From Ruicaihuangia caeni (GTDB lineage Bacteria > Actinomycetota > Actinomycetes > Actinomycetales > Microbacteriaceae), in assembly GCF_029952955.1 (NCBI RefSeq), contig NZ_JASATX010000001.1, forward strand, positions 372,001-436,000: a stretch of 64,000 nucleotides of DNA, written 5' to 3'. The notes under the pieces are model-generated. The model did not search any database. It saw only the letters and a list, made by a program, of their open reading frames with translations, and was not told where the DNA came from. Of this stretch, positions 45,859-55,178 are shown piece after piece. Position numbers and translations under genes: made by a program. Each line of letters begins with the position of its first letter. Position 1 is the first letter of the stretch.

Positions 45859-47165
45859 CCCTGAGCCCCCATGCCCGACCGTTGATCGATGGGTCGCAGC
45901 CCGGGCGCGCGACGGCACCGCTGTTCGGGCTCGATGAACGCGAGTTGCGTCCGCTGCTCGATCGCGTGGCGCTTCGCGAACGCGACGACGATGGCCGCCA
46001 ACACCTGCTCGCAGCCATCGTTTGGAGCATGATCGCCGAACCCGGTGATCGCGACGCAGGCACGCTGACTGGAGCGCTCGGCGGGGTGCGAGCGCTGGAG
46101 GCGGTGATCGATGGCACGACTCCCACAGAGCTGGTGCGCCGGCTCCACGACGCCACTGGTGAAGCGCTTGAAGAGCCTGATGATCTGCAAGCGGCCATCT
46201 CCCGATTTCGCGCGGCGCTCGACAGGTGGCGCCCCCGTGCCGTCGCTCGGCACGTGCACTCGACTCTGTTGAGCGCCGCGCGGCAGGCCGTGAGGGTCCT
46301 GTGTCCTGGCGATGAGGAGTGGCCGATGGGTCTCGATGACCTCGGCCCGCACGCCCCATCGGCGCTGTGGTTGCGCGGAGACCCTGGGCGGCTGGTGTCG
46401 CTCGCGCGTTCGATCGCGGTGGTCGGGGCGCGCGCCGCGACTGCATACGGGGAGAGCGTTGCCATCGAGATGTCTGCGGTCCTCTGCGACCGTGGCTTCG
46501 CGGTGCTCTCGGGCGCCGCATACGGCATCGACGGCGCCGCGCACCGGGCGGCCCTCGCTCGTGGCGGCGTCACCGCGGCTGTGCTCGCGGGAGGCGTGGA
46601 CCGCTTCTACCCGAGTGGGCATGACGGTCTGCTTCATCGCATCGTCGAGCACGGCGTGGTGCTGTCTGAAGTGCCCTGTGGAAGCCCGCCCACGAAATGG
46701 CGGTTCTTGCAGCGAAACAGATTGCTCGCCGCGCTCAGCCAGGCGACGGTCGTGGTCGAGGCCGGCCGTCGATCCGGCTCGCTCAACACGGCCGGGCATG
46801 CTGCTGCACTCGGACGCGCGCTCGGTGCCGTGCCCGGGCCCGTCACCAGCGCCGCCTCCGCCGGCTGTCACCGCCTCATCAGGGAGTACGACGCGGTGTG
46901 CGTCACGAACGCAGAGGAGGTGATCGCCCTGCACCCCGAGGGAGCAGAGATGCAGCAGGCTCTGTTCACATCGCACGACCCCGAGCAGTTGCGCCTGCTC
47001 GATGCCCTCAGCAGCCGAGCGGCGCGCGACACGCTCGAGGTGTCGCGGCGGAGCGGGCTCGCGGTTGCACGGGTCCAGGCGATCCTCGGAGCGCTCGAAC
47101 TCGAGGGGGCGGTCGTGTCTGGCGAACGAGGTTGGCGGAAGGCCTCTGGGTCGGGCCTATCCTGA
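45855..47165 (+). CDS. dprA: DNA-processing protein DprA
   Basis: A 436-residue DprA. The Rossmann-like core has SIAVVGARAATAYGESVAIE, LSGAAYGIDGAAHRAALARG, AVLAGGVDRFYPSGHDGLLH and the family box FLQRNRLLAALSQATVVVEA plus GRRSGSLNTAGHAAALGRAL. A C-terminal winged helix (about 375-436) is present. It loads RecA on incoming single-stranded DNA in transformable bacteria. The N-terminal 130 residues are variable. ATGA overlap with the yifB gene. Confidence 0.93.
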   Translation: MTLSPHARPLIDGSQPGRATAPLFGLDERELRPLLDRVALRERDDDGRQHLLAAIVWSMIAEPGDRDAGTLTGALGGVRALEAVIDGTTPTELVRRLHDATGEALEEPDDLQAAISRFRAALDRWRPRAVARHVHSTLLSAARQAVRVLCPGDEEWPMGLDDLGPHAPSALWLRGDPGRLVSLARSIAVVGARAATAYGESVAIEMSAVLCDRGFAVLSGAAYGIDGAAHRAALARGGVTAAVLAGGVDRFYPSGHDGLLHRIVEHGVVLSEVPCGSPPTKWRFLQRNRLLAALSQATVVVEAGRRSGSLNTAGHAAALGRALGAVPGPVTSAASAGCHRLIREYDAVCVTNAEEVIALHPEGAEMQQALFTSHDPEQLRLLDALSSRAARDTLEVSRRSGLAVARVQAILGALELEGAVVSGERGWRKASGSGLS

Positions 47166-47205
47166 ACCGATGAATGCGTCGGCCGCCGTGGCTCGGGAGG
47201 GCTGA
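47158..47205 (+). other. Possible leaderless mini-ORF and promoter ahead of xerC
   Basis: TATCCT (47158-47163) overlaps the dprA stop region and lies 6 nt before an ATG at 47170 that opens an 11-codon ORF (MNASAAVAREG) ending just before the xerC ATG at 47209. It may be a transcription start for xerC with a tiny leader ORF. Coding reality is doubtful. Confidence 0.25.
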
Positions 47206-47208
47206 GCG

Positions 47209-48123
47209 ATGCGCCTCGACACGGCCATCGACGCCTACCTCGCCCACCTGGAGACCGAGCGCGCCCTCAGCGCGCAGACGCTCCGTGCGTATGGAGCGGA
47301 TCTCGCTGGTCTCGCGGCGTTCGCGGAGCGCGCCGGCATCGTCGAGGCGGATCAGCTGGATCTGGAACTGCTGCGTGATTGGTTGTGGGAGCAATCGAAT
47401 CGAGGCATGGCCAAGTCGAGTCTGGCCCGAAGGACGGCGTCGGTTCGCGGGTTCACGAAGTGGCTCGCCAAACAGCTGCCGGCGCCCGCCGACCCCGGCC
47501 TGCGCCTGCGCTCGCCGAGACCCGCCCGGCACTTGCCGCGGGTGCTGACAGAGCCGCAGGCAGCGGCGTTGCTCGAGAATCTCGCTGATCGTGCCGCCAC
47601 CGGTGACCCGGTCGCGCTTCGCGACCTGGCCGTCGTCGAGCTGCTCTACGCCTCTGCTCTTCGCGTGAGCGAACTTGTCGGCCTCGACCTCGGCGACCTC
47701 GACCGTGAACGCCTCACCGTGCGCGTGATGGGGAAGGGCGCCAAGCAGCGTGTGATTCCCTACGGCATCCCGGCCCAGCGCGCTCTTGACGACTACCTGC
47801 ATCGCGGCCGGCCGGAACTGCTCGCCGGGGCAGGCCGGTCGCCGGAGCATGACGCACTGTTCCTCGGCGCTCGAGGCGGACGGCTCGGAGCGAGGGCCGT
47901 GCACAGCGTGATGTCCCGGCTCCTGGGTGACCTCGATAGCGGTCCCGCCGGCCCGCACACCCTCCGGCACACCGCGGCCACCCACCTGCTCGACGGCGGA
48001 GCAGATCTGCGTGCTGTGCAGGAGCTGCTCGGGCACGCGAGCCTCGGCACGACGCAGATCTATACGCACGTCTCGGCGGAGCGACTCAAGGCCACGTACC
48101 GCAACGCGCACCCGCGCGCCTAG
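47209..48123 (+). CDS. xerC: Tyrosine recombinase XerC
   Basis: A 304-residue tyrosine recombinase. The N-terminal SAM-like domain (about 1-90) is followed by the catalytic domain with Arg152 (LYASALRVSELVGLDL), Lys177, His250 and Arg253 (PHTLRHTAATHLL), His276 (LLGHASLGTTQIYTHV) and nucleophile Tyr285. Length and chromosomal place next to dprA identify the dif-site chromosome-dimer resolvase rather than a phage integrase. Start ATG at 47209. Confidence 0.92.
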   Translation: MRLDTAIDAYLAHLETERALSAQTLRAYGADLAGLAAFAERAGIVEADQLDLELLRDWLWEQSNRGMAKSSLARRTASVRGFTKWLAKQLPAPADPGLRLRSPRPARHLPRVLTEPQAAALLENLADRAATGDPVALRDLAVVELLYASALRVSELVGLDLGDLDRERLTVRVMGKGAKQRVIPYGIPAQRALDDYLHRGRPELLAGAGRSPEHDALFLGARGGRLGARAVHSVMSRLLGDLDSGPAGPHTLRHTAATHLLDGGADLRAVQELLGHASLGTTQIYTHVSAERLKATYRNAHPRA

Positions 48124-48136
48124 GCCGCCCCTCGCA

Positions 48137-48751
48137 CTAGGGCAAACGCCGTGTGGGCAGGAGCACCGAACGAGGGACGGTGCCCAGCAGCAGCATCGGG
48201 GAGATGTACTCCCCGTGCAGCCGCGCGCCAAAGTGCAGACAGCCGACGTCACTGCAGTGCCCGGCCACGACAGTGCCGATCGTTTCTCCTTTCATGACCC
48301 GATCACCCGTCGAGAGCTCGGACTCCACCGGCTCGTAGCTCGAGAGCAGGCCGCCCTCGTGGCGGATCGACAGCACCGGTCGGTCGACCACCCACCCCGC
48401 GAAGTGCACCGTTCCCGCTGCGGGCGCGAGCACCGTAGTCCCCTCGGGGGCATGCAAGTCGACGCCTCTGTGGCCTCGCCCGTAGGGAGTCGGCGGGGCG
48501 AGATAGTCACGCGCCACGGCAGCCGCAGCGCGTACGGGCCATGCCCAGAGCGGATTGTTGCGGGCATCCGCGTTCCACCGGGGCGAGGGTAAGGAGGACA
48601 AGCCCAGTTCCGCACCGGCGGAGGAACCGGCGGGCGTTGAGGCGAGCACCGCCGCGAGCACGAGCGGGAGCATGCCCGCAAGCGCTCTTCGCGCGCGAGG
48701 TGCGGCACGGCGCCACCCACATCGACGGCCGGATCCTCGGAGCATTCGCAT
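48137..48751 (-). CDS. M23-family peptidase-like exported protein
   Basis: A 204-residue protein with an Arg-rich N-terminus and a signal-like helix (about 22-45), then an M23/LytM domain. The first metal motif [12 protein letters not shown] (His94, Asp98) is intact. The HxH motif reads [10 protein letters not shown]: the second histidine (His173) is present, but the first is Cys171. The subfamily may be a degenerate, regulatory hydrolase. Probable location is the cell envelope, acting on or binding peptidoglycan. Convergent with xerC (13-nt gap), divergent from rpsB. Confidence 0.85.
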   Translation of the reverse strand: MRMLRGSGRRCGWRRAAPRARRALAGMLPLVLAAVLASTPAGSSAGAELGLSSLPSPRWNADARNNPLWAWPVRAAAAVARDYLAPPTPYGRGHRGVDLHAPEGTTVLAPAAGTVHFAGWVVDRPVLSIRHEGGLLSSYEPVESELSTGDRVMKGETIGTVVAGHCSDVGCLHFGARLHGEYISPMLLLGTVPRSVLLPTRRLP

Positions 48752-49082
48752 ACGTTCTCGAGCCCACCCCGCTCGCGGTGCGACCGCAGCCGTACTGGGG
48801 CAGCATCATGGGCGAATGCGGCTCGGGGAGGAGCGGCGAAGCGCCGTCGCCGTCGCCGAACCGAGCGAGCGTGCAGCGACTCGGCTGCTACTATTACACC
48901 TGCATCCGTCATCGACGGGTGACTTCGCGTGCCCATTCGGTCAACGCTCCCACTCAGTCCTTCGCACGTCGACCACGGTCGTCGCGGTGAGCGGCGGGAA
49001 CGCACCGGGCACCAGGTTCCGAGCCGACCGGCTCCGGAAGACAACTGAGATCGCGCAACCGCGCAAGACAAGGAGAACGGCC
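48752..49082 (+). promoter_or_regulatory. Upstream region and probable promoter of rpsB
   Basis: A 331-bp gap. The most promoter-like sequence is TACTAT (48889-48894) or the overlapping TATTAC (48892-48897), which would give a leader of about 180 nt before rpsB; no clear -35 is seen. The leader carries small GC hairpins around 49010-49040. AAGGAG precedes the rpsB ATG. No gene was recognised in this gap. Confidence 0.35.
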
Positions 49083-50000
49083 ATGGCCGTCGTCACCATC
49101 CGCCAGCTGCTCGACAGCGGCGTGCACTTCGGGCACCAGACCCGCCGCTGGAACCCGAAGGTGAAGCGCTTCATCCTCACCGAGCGCTCGGGCATCCACA
49201 TCATCGACCTTCAGCAGTCGCTCGCCTACATCGACAAGGCCTACGACTTCGTCAAGGAGACCGTCGCGCACGGCGGCACCATTCTCTTCGTCGGCACCAA
49301 GAAGCAGGCGCAGGAGTCCATCGCCGAGCAGGCGACGCGTGTCGGCCAGCCCTACGTGAACCAGCGCTGGCTCGGCGGTCTGCTGACCAACTTCCAGACC
49401 GTCTCGAAGCGCCTCGCCCGCATGAAGGAGCTCGAGGAGATCGACTTCGAGGACACCACCAAGGGCTTCACCAAGAAGGAGCTCCTGATCAAGCGCCGCG
49501 AGCTCGACAAGCTCCACAAGACGCTCGGCGGCATCCGCAACCTGTCGAAGACCCCTTCGGCGCTGTGGGTCGTCGACGCCAAGCGCGAGCACCTCGCGGT
49601 CGACGAGGCCACCAAGCTCGGCATCCCGGTGATCGGCATCCTCGACACCAACGCCGACCCCGACCTGCTGCAGTACCCGATCCCGGGCAACGACGACGCG
49701 ATCCGCTCGGTGAGCCTGCTCACCCGCATCATCGCCGACGCTGCGGCCGAAGGCCTCATCCAGCGCCACCAGAAGCCCGAAGAGGCCGGCAACGTGTCGG
49801 CCGTCGAGCCGCTGGCCGAGTGGGAGCGCGAACTGCTCGAGCAGTCGAACGCCGCTGCCGCGCAGTCGGAGGCTCCCGCTGTCGAGGCGACCGCTCAGGA
49901 AGTCCCCGGCGACCTCGCTCCCACTGAGGAAGCGGCTCTCCCCGCCGACGAGGAGGCTCCGGCAGCCGCCGGCGCTCCCGCCAACGACGAGACCAAGTAA
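49083..50000 (+). CDS. rpsB: 30S ribosomal protein S2
   Basis: A 305-residue S2 with start [20 protein letters not shown] after AAGGAGA. The core has [20 protein letters not shown] and [20 protein letters not shown]. The C-terminal 60 residues are an Ala/Glu-rich extension. First gene of rpsB-tsf-pyrH. Confidence 0.97.
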   Translation: MAVVTIRQLLDSGVHFGHQTRRWNPKVKRFILTERSGIHIIDLQQSLAYIDKAYDFVKETVAHGGTILFVGTKKQAQESIAEQATRVGQPYVNQRWLGGLLTNFQTVSKRLARMKELEEIDFEDTTKGFTKKELLIKRRELDKLHKTLGGIRNLSKTPSALWVVDAKREHLAVDEATKLGIPVIGILDTNADPDLLQYPIPGNDDAIRSVSLLTRIIADAAAEGLIQRHQKPEEAGNVSAVEPLAEWERELLEQSNAAAAQSEAPAVEATAQEVPGDLAPTEEAALPADEEAPAAAGAPANDETK

Positions 50001-50011
50001 GGACGGCTTGT

Positions 50012-50839
50012 ATGGCTAACGTCAGCCTCGAAGACATCAAGACCCTGCGCGAGCGACTCGGCACGGGCATGATCGACACCAAGAACGCGCTCGTCGAAGC
50101 CGAGGGCGATGTCGAGAAGGCCACCGAGATCCTCCGGCTCAAGGGTGCCAAGGGCAACGCGAAGCGTGCCGACCGCTCCACCAGCGAGGGGCTCGTCGCA
50201 GCCAAGGAGAACGGCTCCGTCACCACCATGATCGAGCTCGCGTGCGAGACCGACTTCGTGGCCAAGGGCGAGAAGTTCGTCGGTCTCGGCAACGCGGTGC
50301 TCGAAGCCGCTGCTGCTGCGGGCGCGAAGACCGTCGAGGAGGCACTTGCTGCTCCCGCCGACGGCAAGACCGTCGCCGACCTCATCAACGACGAGGCCGC
50401 GATCCTCGGCGAGAAGGTCGAACTGCGGCGTGTCGCCTCGGTCGAGGCCGAGAAGTTCGCGATCTACCTGCACCGCACCAACAAGGACCTGCCCCCGCAG
50501 GTCGGCGTGGTCGTCGGCTACAGCGGTGACGACGCAGACACGGCGCGCAGCATCGCCCAGCACATCTCGTTCGCGAACCCGAGCTACCTCACGCGCGAAG
50601 ACGTCCCGACCGAAGAGGTCGAGAACGAGCGTCGCATCGTCGAGGAGATCAGCCGCGGCGAGGGCAAGCCGGAAGCGGCGCTGCCGAAGATCGTCGAGGG
50701 TCGCCTCGGCGCCTTCTTCAAGCAGGTCGCGTTGCTCGACCAGGAGTACGCGCGCGATAACAAGCTGACGGTCAAGCAGGTCGCCGAGAGCGCCGGTATC
50801 ACGGTCACGGGCTTCGCCCGGTTCAAGGTCGGCGCGTAA
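50012..50839 (+). CDS. tsf: Elongation factor Ts
   Basis: A 275-residue EF-Ts, the nucleotide-exchange factor of EF-Tu. The N-terminal domain has LRERLGTGMIDTKNALVEAE and the TDFVAKGEKF box. It begins 11 nt after rpsB and ends at a strong terminator. Confidence 0.97.
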   Translation: MANVSLEDIKTLRERLGTGMIDTKNALVEAEGDVEKATEILRLKGAKGNAKRADRSTSEGLVAAKENGSVTTMIELACETDFVAKGEKFVGLGNAVLEAAAAAGAKTVEEALAAPADGKTVADLINDEAAILGEKVELRRVASVEAEKFAIYLHRTNKDLPPQVGVVVGYSGDDADTARSIAQHISFANPSYLTREDVPTEEVENERRIVEEISRGEGKPEAALPKIVEGRLGAFFKQVALLDQEYARDNKLTVKQVAESAGITVTGFARFKVGA

Positions 50840-50851
50840 GACCGCTGCGTG

Positions 50852-50886
50852 ATGGGGTCCGAGACTGCGGTCTCGGACCCCATTTC
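50852..50886 (+). terminator. Intrinsic terminator after tsf
   Basis: Perfect 14-bp stem ATGGGGTCCGAGAC (50852-50865), tetraloop TGCG, GTCTCGGACCCCAT (50870-50883), then TTCC. It separates rpsB-tsf from pyrH. Confidence 0.85.
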
Positions 50887-50942
50887 CATGAGCGGGCACC
50901 CCGCCATAGTGTGATGACCAACCCCGTTGTGAAGGAGACGAT

Positions 50943-51662
50943 GTGACCGAGGTGCGCCGACGGAGAGTGCTGTTGAAGCTGTCAGGGGAGGCGTTCGGTG
51001 CGGGCTCCCTCGGGGTGAATCCTGATGTCGTCAGCGCCATCGCCCGCGAGATCGCCGAGGCGGCCCGCGAGGTCGATGTCGCGATCGTGGTCGGCGGTGG
51101 CAACTTCTTCCGCGGCGCAGAGCTCAGCCAGCGGGGTATGGATCGCGGGCGAGCCGACTACATGGGCATGCTCGGCACCGTCATGAACGCGCTCGCGCTG
51201 CAGGACTTCCTCGAGCAGGCGGGCGCGCAGGTGCGCGTGCAATCCGCGATCTCGATGACACAGGTCGCCGAGCCCTACATCCCGCTGCGTGCCGAGCGGC
51301 ACCTGGAGAAGGGCCGCGTCGTCATCTTCGGCGCGGGAGCGGGCCTGCCGTACTTCTCCACCGACACTGTCGCGGCCCAGCGCGCTCTCGAGATCGGCGC
51401 CGATGTGGTGCTGGTCGCGAAGAACGGCGTTGACGGCGTGTACGACGCCGACCCGCGCAAGCATGCCGGCGCCGTCAAACTCGACCGTGTGACCTACCAG
51501 GAGGCGCTGGTGCAGGGCCTCAAGGTCGTCGACTCGACAGCGTTCAGCCTCTGCATGGACAACGGGATGCCGATGCTCGTGTTCGGCATGGAACCCGCCG
51601 GCAACATCACGCGCGCCATCCTCGGCGAACAGCTCGGCACGCTCGTGAGCAACGGCGACTGA
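50943..51662 (+). CDS. pyrH: Uridylate kinase
   Basis: A 239-residue bacterial UMP kinase of the amino-acid-kinase fold: [40 protein letters not shown] and [23 protein letters not shown] start at 50943 after AAGGAGA. It supplies UDP for nucleotide synthesis. Normally followed by frr; here a 6-kb island intervenes and a terminator closes pyrH. Confidence 0.96.
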   Translation: MTEVRRRRVLLKLSGEAFGAGSLGVNPDVVSAIAREIAEAAREVDVAIVVGGGNFFRGAELSQRGMDRGRADYMGMLGTVMNALALQDFLEQAGAQVRVQSAISMTQVAEPYIPLRAERHLEKGRVVIFGAGAGLPYFSTDTVAAQRALEIGADVVLVAKNGVDGVYDADPRKHAGAVKLDRVTYQEALVQGLKVVDSTAFSLCMDNGMPMLVFGMEPAGNITRAILGEQLGTLVSNGD

Positions 51663-51676
51663 CCGATTCATCGCGA

Positions 51677-51713
51677 AGAGGGGGACCGCTCACTTGGCGG
51701 TCCCCCTCTTTTT
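51677..51713 (+). terminator. Intrinsic terminator after pyrH
   Basis: 13-bp stem AGAGGGGGACCGC (51677-51689), 7-nt loop, GCGGTCCCCCTCT (51697-51709), followed by a T-run. The most canonical rho-independent terminator in the window. Confidence 0.9.
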
Positions 51714-51748
51714 CGCGCTCGGGGCCGAGGCCATGAACTGAGAAACGA

Positions 51749-51780
51749 AGAAGGGGACCGACGCCAGCCGATCCCCTTCT
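51749..51780 (-). terminator. Terminator of the leftward TRAP operon
   Basis: Read leftward, the arm GAAGGGGATCGG pairs with CGGTCCCCTTC (one wobble) around a short loop and is followed by a T-rich stretch. It lies just past the stop of dctP and backs onto the pyrH terminator. Confidence 0.75.
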
Positions 51781-51795
51781 CGCGTGTCCTAGAGA

Positions 51796-52836
51796 CTACT
51801 TGGCGGTCTCACGGATGCTGTTGTAGAACGCCAGGTCGTCGCCCTTGTAGTACGACTGGAAGTACTCCTCGGCGCCCTTGATGAAGGCCTGCACGTCGAT
51901 GTCCTCGGTCTCGATGACCTCGACCGGGCCGTTCGCACGCCAGTCCTCGAGGATCTTCTCGGTCTCTTCCTCGACGCACTGACGGTTCTCGGCGCGGATG
52001 TCGCGCACGGTGTCGAAGACCAGCTCGCGCTGCTCGTCGCTCATCTTGTCGAGCACCTTGTCCGAGATGGTCACCCAGTGGATGCTCACCTGGTGGTTGT
52101 TCAGCGAGACGTAGTTCTGCACCTCGTCGTAGCTGGCCGTCTTGGTACCGACGACGGGGTTCTCCTGCCCGTCAGCGATGCCCTGCTGCAGCGCGACGTA
52201 GACCTCTTCGTACGCGACCGCCACGGCGTTCGCGCCGAGAGCCTTCGCGTTGGCGAGGTACTGCGGGGTGTCGGGGAAGCGCATCTGCATGCCTGCGAGG
52301 TCCTCCGGCCCGTGGATCGGGTCGTTGGAGCTGAAGGTGCGCGAACCGTAGTACCAGCCATCGATGATGGTGATGTCGGTGGCCTCGTTGAACGCGGTGC
52401 GGAACTCCTCCGAGTTGTTGTCGATCCAGTCGAATGCGTGGTCGACGTCATCGAACACGTAGGCCGCACCGAGGATGCCGACCTGCGGGTACACCGACGC
52501 GAGGCCGGCTTCCTGCAGGTCCATGGCGATGTCGCCCGACTGGATCGCGGCGACGCGCTCGGTGTCGGGGCCGAGCTGGCTGGCGGGGAACAGGTCGACC
52601 TCGATGCCCAGGTCGGCTGCTTCGACGCGCTCCTTGAAGAGCTCCATGCCGCAGAAGTAGTTCGGGGTCTGCTCCGACTGGCTGCTGGCGAACTCGAGCG
52701 TGATGGTTTCGGCGGCGTCGCCCTTGCCGTCCGCACCGGTGTCGCCCGAGCCGGCACAACCGGCGAGGAGGCCGATTCCGGCGGTCAGCGCGAGCGCCGA
52801 GAGGGCGCCGCGGCGGATCCGATTGCTGTGGATCAT
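51796..52836 (-). CDS. dctP: TRAP transporter substrate-binding lipoprotein (DctP family)
   Basis: A 346-residue solute-binding protein with lipobox LLAGC (Cys27). The DctP fold shows KVLDKMSDEQRELVFDTVRD and QGIADGQENPVVGTKTASYD, including the arginine in FPDTPQYL region that contacts a carboxylate in relatives (MQMRFPDTPQYLANAKALGA). It binds an organic acid or sugar acid outside the cell for the DctQM permease. Last gene of the leftward operon, after a hairpin that may favour its expression. Confidence 0.92.
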   Translation of the reverse strand: MIHSNRIRRGALSALALTAGIGLLAGCAGSGDTGADGKGDAAETITLEFASSQSEQTPNYFCGMELFKERVEAADLGIEVDLFPASQLGPDTERVAAIQSGDIAMDLQEAGLASVYPQVGILGAAYVFDDVDHAFDWIDNNSEEFRTAFNEATDITIIDGWYYGSRTFSSNDPIHGPEDLAGMQMRFPDTPQYLANAKALGANAVAVAYEEVYVALQQGIADGQENPVVGTKTASYDEVQNYVSLNNHQVSIHWVTISDKVLDKMSDEQRELVFDTVRDIRAENRQCVEEETEKILEDWRANGPVEVIETEDIDVQAFIKGAEEYFQSYYKGDDLAFYNSIRETAK

Positions 52837-52856
52837 TGGTTTTTCCTTTACTTCGT

Positions 52857-52878
52857 GGCGTCGGACCGTTCCGACGCC
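52857..52878 (-). promoter_or_regulatory. Intercistronic hairpin between dctM and dctP
   Basis: Perfect 9-bp stem with a CCGT-type tetraloop: GGCGTCGGA (52857-52865) and TCCGACGCC (52870-52878). It lies between the membrane subunit and the binding-protein gene of one operon, where such hairpins often raise the relative level of the binding-protein mRNA. Confidence 0.5.
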
Positions 52879-52910
52879 GTCTCGGTGTGCGCCGAGGAAC
52901 TAGTCGTCGA

Positions 52911-54185
52911 CTAGAACCCGAGCGCGTTGGGGACGAACATCGCGATCTGCGGGAAGAACGTGATGAGCAGCAGCACGCTCACGAGCGGGACGAGGAACGG
53001 CAGGATGCCGCGGAAGATCTCGTCCACCGAGCGGTTCGTCACGGAGCTCATGACGTAGAGCACGCTGCCGACCGGGGGAGTGAGCAGACCGATCATCAGG
53101 TTCACGATCATGATCACACCGAAGTGCACCGGGTCAATGCCGAAGCTCACCACGACGGGCATGAGCACGGGGACGGTGACCAGGATGACGGCGGTCGCGT
53201 CCACGACCATGCCGAGCACGATCAGAATGGCGTTCACGATGAGGAGGAACACGATCGGGTTGTCGGTCACGCTGGTCATCCAGTCAGCGACGCCCTGAGC
53301 GACGCGCTCCCGGGCGAGCACCTGGCCGAGCATGCCGGCCGCACCGATGATGATCATGATCCCGCCGGTGAGGAACACGGTCTCCTTGGCGGCCTCCCAC
53401 AGCACGCGCAGATTGAGCGTGCGGTTGAACATGCCGAGGATGAGCATGTACAGCGCCGCGATACCTGCAGCCTCGGTGGGCGTGAAGATTCCGCCCACGA
53501 TGCCGCCGAGGATGATCACCGGCGTTCCGAGGGGGAGCAGCACCCGGCGGGTCGCGCGCCAGAACTTGCGCGAGTCGAACGGCTGGCTCGCGAACTCCGG
53601 GCGCTTCCGCACCCAGAAGAAGATGTACGCGACGAGGCCGAGTGCCATGAGCAGTGCGGGAACCACGGATGCAGCGAAGAGCGCTCCCGTCGAGATCGTC
53701 GCCACGGAGGCGAAGATCACGGCCGGGATGCTCGGCGGCATGACCGGCGAGATCAGCGCGGATGACGCCGTGAGGCCCGCTGCGAAGCGGAACGGGTAGC
53801 CGGCGCGCGTCATGGCTGGCACCTGCACCTTGCCGAGCCCTGCGGCGTCGGCGAGCGCCGAACCACTCATCCAGGCGAAGCCGACGCTGGTGCCGACGTT
53901 GACGTAGGCGAGGTTTCCGCGAACGCGCGACATTGCGGCGAGGCAGAAATCGAACAGACGCTCGGCGATACCGAGCTTGTTCGCGATGACGCCGACGAAG
54001 ATGAACAGCGGCACGGCCAGCAGCGGGAAGCTGTTGGTCGCGTCGAACACCGTCTTCAGTGCGAGACCCGTCGAGTACCCGTTCACCATGAAGTACATGA
54101 GGCACGGGCCGAGGATCGCGAAGGCGACGGGCACCCTCAGGAAGAGCAGAACGAGGATGCCGATGGCGACGAGTGCGAGTTCCAT
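52911..54185 (-). CDS. dctM: TRAP transporter large permease (DctM)
   Basis: A 424-residue polytopic permease of about twelve helices. The ATG at 54185 gives MELALVAIGILVLLFLRVPV; upstream frame is not used. DctM landmarks are SALADAAGLGKVQVPAMTRA and the region ALISPVMPPSIPAVIFASVA. It forms the ion-driven channel with DctQ. Start lies 5 nt after the dctQ stop. Confidence 0.93.
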   Translation of the reverse strand: MELALVAIGILVLLFLRVPVAFAILGPCLMYFMVNGYSTGLALKTVFDATNSFPLLAVPLFIFVGVIANKLGIAERLFDFCLAAMSRVRGNLAYVNVGTSVGFAWMSGSALADAAGLGKVQVPAMTRAGYPFRFAAGLTASSALISPVMPPSIPAVIFASVATISTGALFAASVVPALLMALGLVAYIFFWVRKRPEFASQPFDSRKFWRATRRVLLPLGTPVIILGGIVGGIFTPTEAAGIAALYMLILGMFNRTLNLRVLWEAAKETVFLTGGIMIIIGAAGMLGQVLARERVAQGVADWMTSVTDNPIVFLLIVNAILIVLGMVVDATAVILVTVPVLMPVVVSFGIDPVHFGVIMIVNLMIGLLTPPVGSVLYVMSSVTNRSVDEIFRGILPFLVPLVSVLLLITFFPQIAMFVPNALGF

Positions 54186-54190
54186 GTGAC

Positions 54191-54757
54191 TTATGCCTCT
54201 GCTTCCTCGAGCGTGAGCGAATCCGCTTCGTCGTACTTGGCGTGGAAGATCTTGATGACGGCCCGGACGGTGCCCGACACCAAACCGACGAGCGGTAGGG
54301 CGAAGACGTACGCGAGCGGCACTTGCAGCACCGTCGTGGTGCGGCTGAAGCCGCTTTGGAACATCGCCCAGGCCTCCCACACGAGCAGGGCGCAGATCAC
54401 GGCGAGCAGCAGCGCTGCGACTGCCTTCACGACCACCTGCGCGCGGCCCTTCGCGATGTTGTCGATCACCGCGACGGTGATCTGGCCGTTCTTGCCGATG
54501 AGATAGCCCACGAGGATGAACGTGATGCCCGTCAGAGAGTAACGGGCGATCTCACCAGCGCCCGGCCAGTTGAGCTCGTGCACATAGCGGCCGAGCACCT
54601 GCCACAGCACGCCGATGAACATCGTGAGCAAGAAGAGCGCCGCCAGCGAGAGCTCGATGTTCCCCCACCAGCGGAAGAACGCGCTCTCCTTCGGAGCGGG
54701 CCCCGCTGAGGGGTTCTCGAACGCCGCGTTCGCGTTCTCGGGTGAGGAGTCAGTCAT
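54191..54757 (-). CDS. dctQ: TRAP transporter small permease (DctQ)
   Basis: A 188-residue four-helix small TRAP subunit: NIELSLAALFLLTMFIGVLW, QVLGRYVHELNWPGAGEIAR and YLIGKNGQITVAVIDN are typical. The ATG at 54757 is preceded by GGGAG and GAGG; an earlier frame extension is unsupported. First gene of the leftward dctQMP operon, divergent from an oxidoreductase gene across a 421-bp region. Confidence 0.9.
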   Translation of the reverse strand: MTDSSPENANAAFENPSAGPAPKESAFFRWWGNIELSLAALFLLTMFIGVLWQVLGRYVHELNWPGAGEIARYSLTGITFILVGYLIGKNGQITVAVIDNIAKGRAQVVVKAVAALLLAVICALLVWEAWAMFQSGFSRTTTVLQVPLAYVFALPLVGLVSGTVRAVIKIFHAKYDEADSLTLEEAEA

Positions 54758-55178
54758 CTCCCGCTGTCCTCTCTCGCGCATCCGTGCGATTCGTCCCCCC
54801 GGCATGCCGGGAGGGAACGATGAGCGATCGGTTCATCGATTGCCTTTCGTGATTGCGGTTTGGTGCAAGCGCTGCGCTGCATCGTTGCTGCGGCATCCGC
54901 AGGGCCCCGGCGAGCATACTCGGCGCGGCTCAATGCCCCAGACGACATATCCCACCGGTGGGCCCGCTGTGCTCGCGCCGATTAGTTCGCCTTCGAATAA
55001 TGGAACGGTATTCCGACAGAATAGTCAGCAGGGAGCATAACGGCGGAATTGTCGCCCGAAGAACCTTGATAGGTGAGGCGTGCCATCGGGTGGTACACGC
55101 GTGGGCGAGGTGGCCCCGCGCCTTGCAAGCTGCTCGCCGAACGCATCGTCAATGACCTGAGAGAACCGGAGTGAACGA
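54758..55178. other. Divergent control region of the TRAP and oxidoreductase operons
   Basis: A 421-bp gap holding the presumed promoters in both directions. Besides the IclR-type site at 55001-55016 it has a perfect palindrome CCCGGCATGCCGGG (54798-54811) in the dctQ leader. No gene or RNA was recognised. Confidence 0.5.
55001..55016 (+). promoter_or_regulatory. Putative IclR operator, copy 1
   Basis: TGGAACGGTATTCCGA, an inverted repeat GGAA-N5-TTCC. It differs from the site upstream of iclR (57011-57026) only in the three central bases. It lies roughly midway between the divergent dctQ and Gfo/Idh/MocA genes. Confidence 0.65.

Noticed and set aside
47209-48123. Phage or integrative-element integrase
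   Set aside because: The tyrosine recombinase has XerC length and sits in the conserved dprA-xerC-rpsB neighbourhood, with no attachment-site repeats or tRNA next to it.
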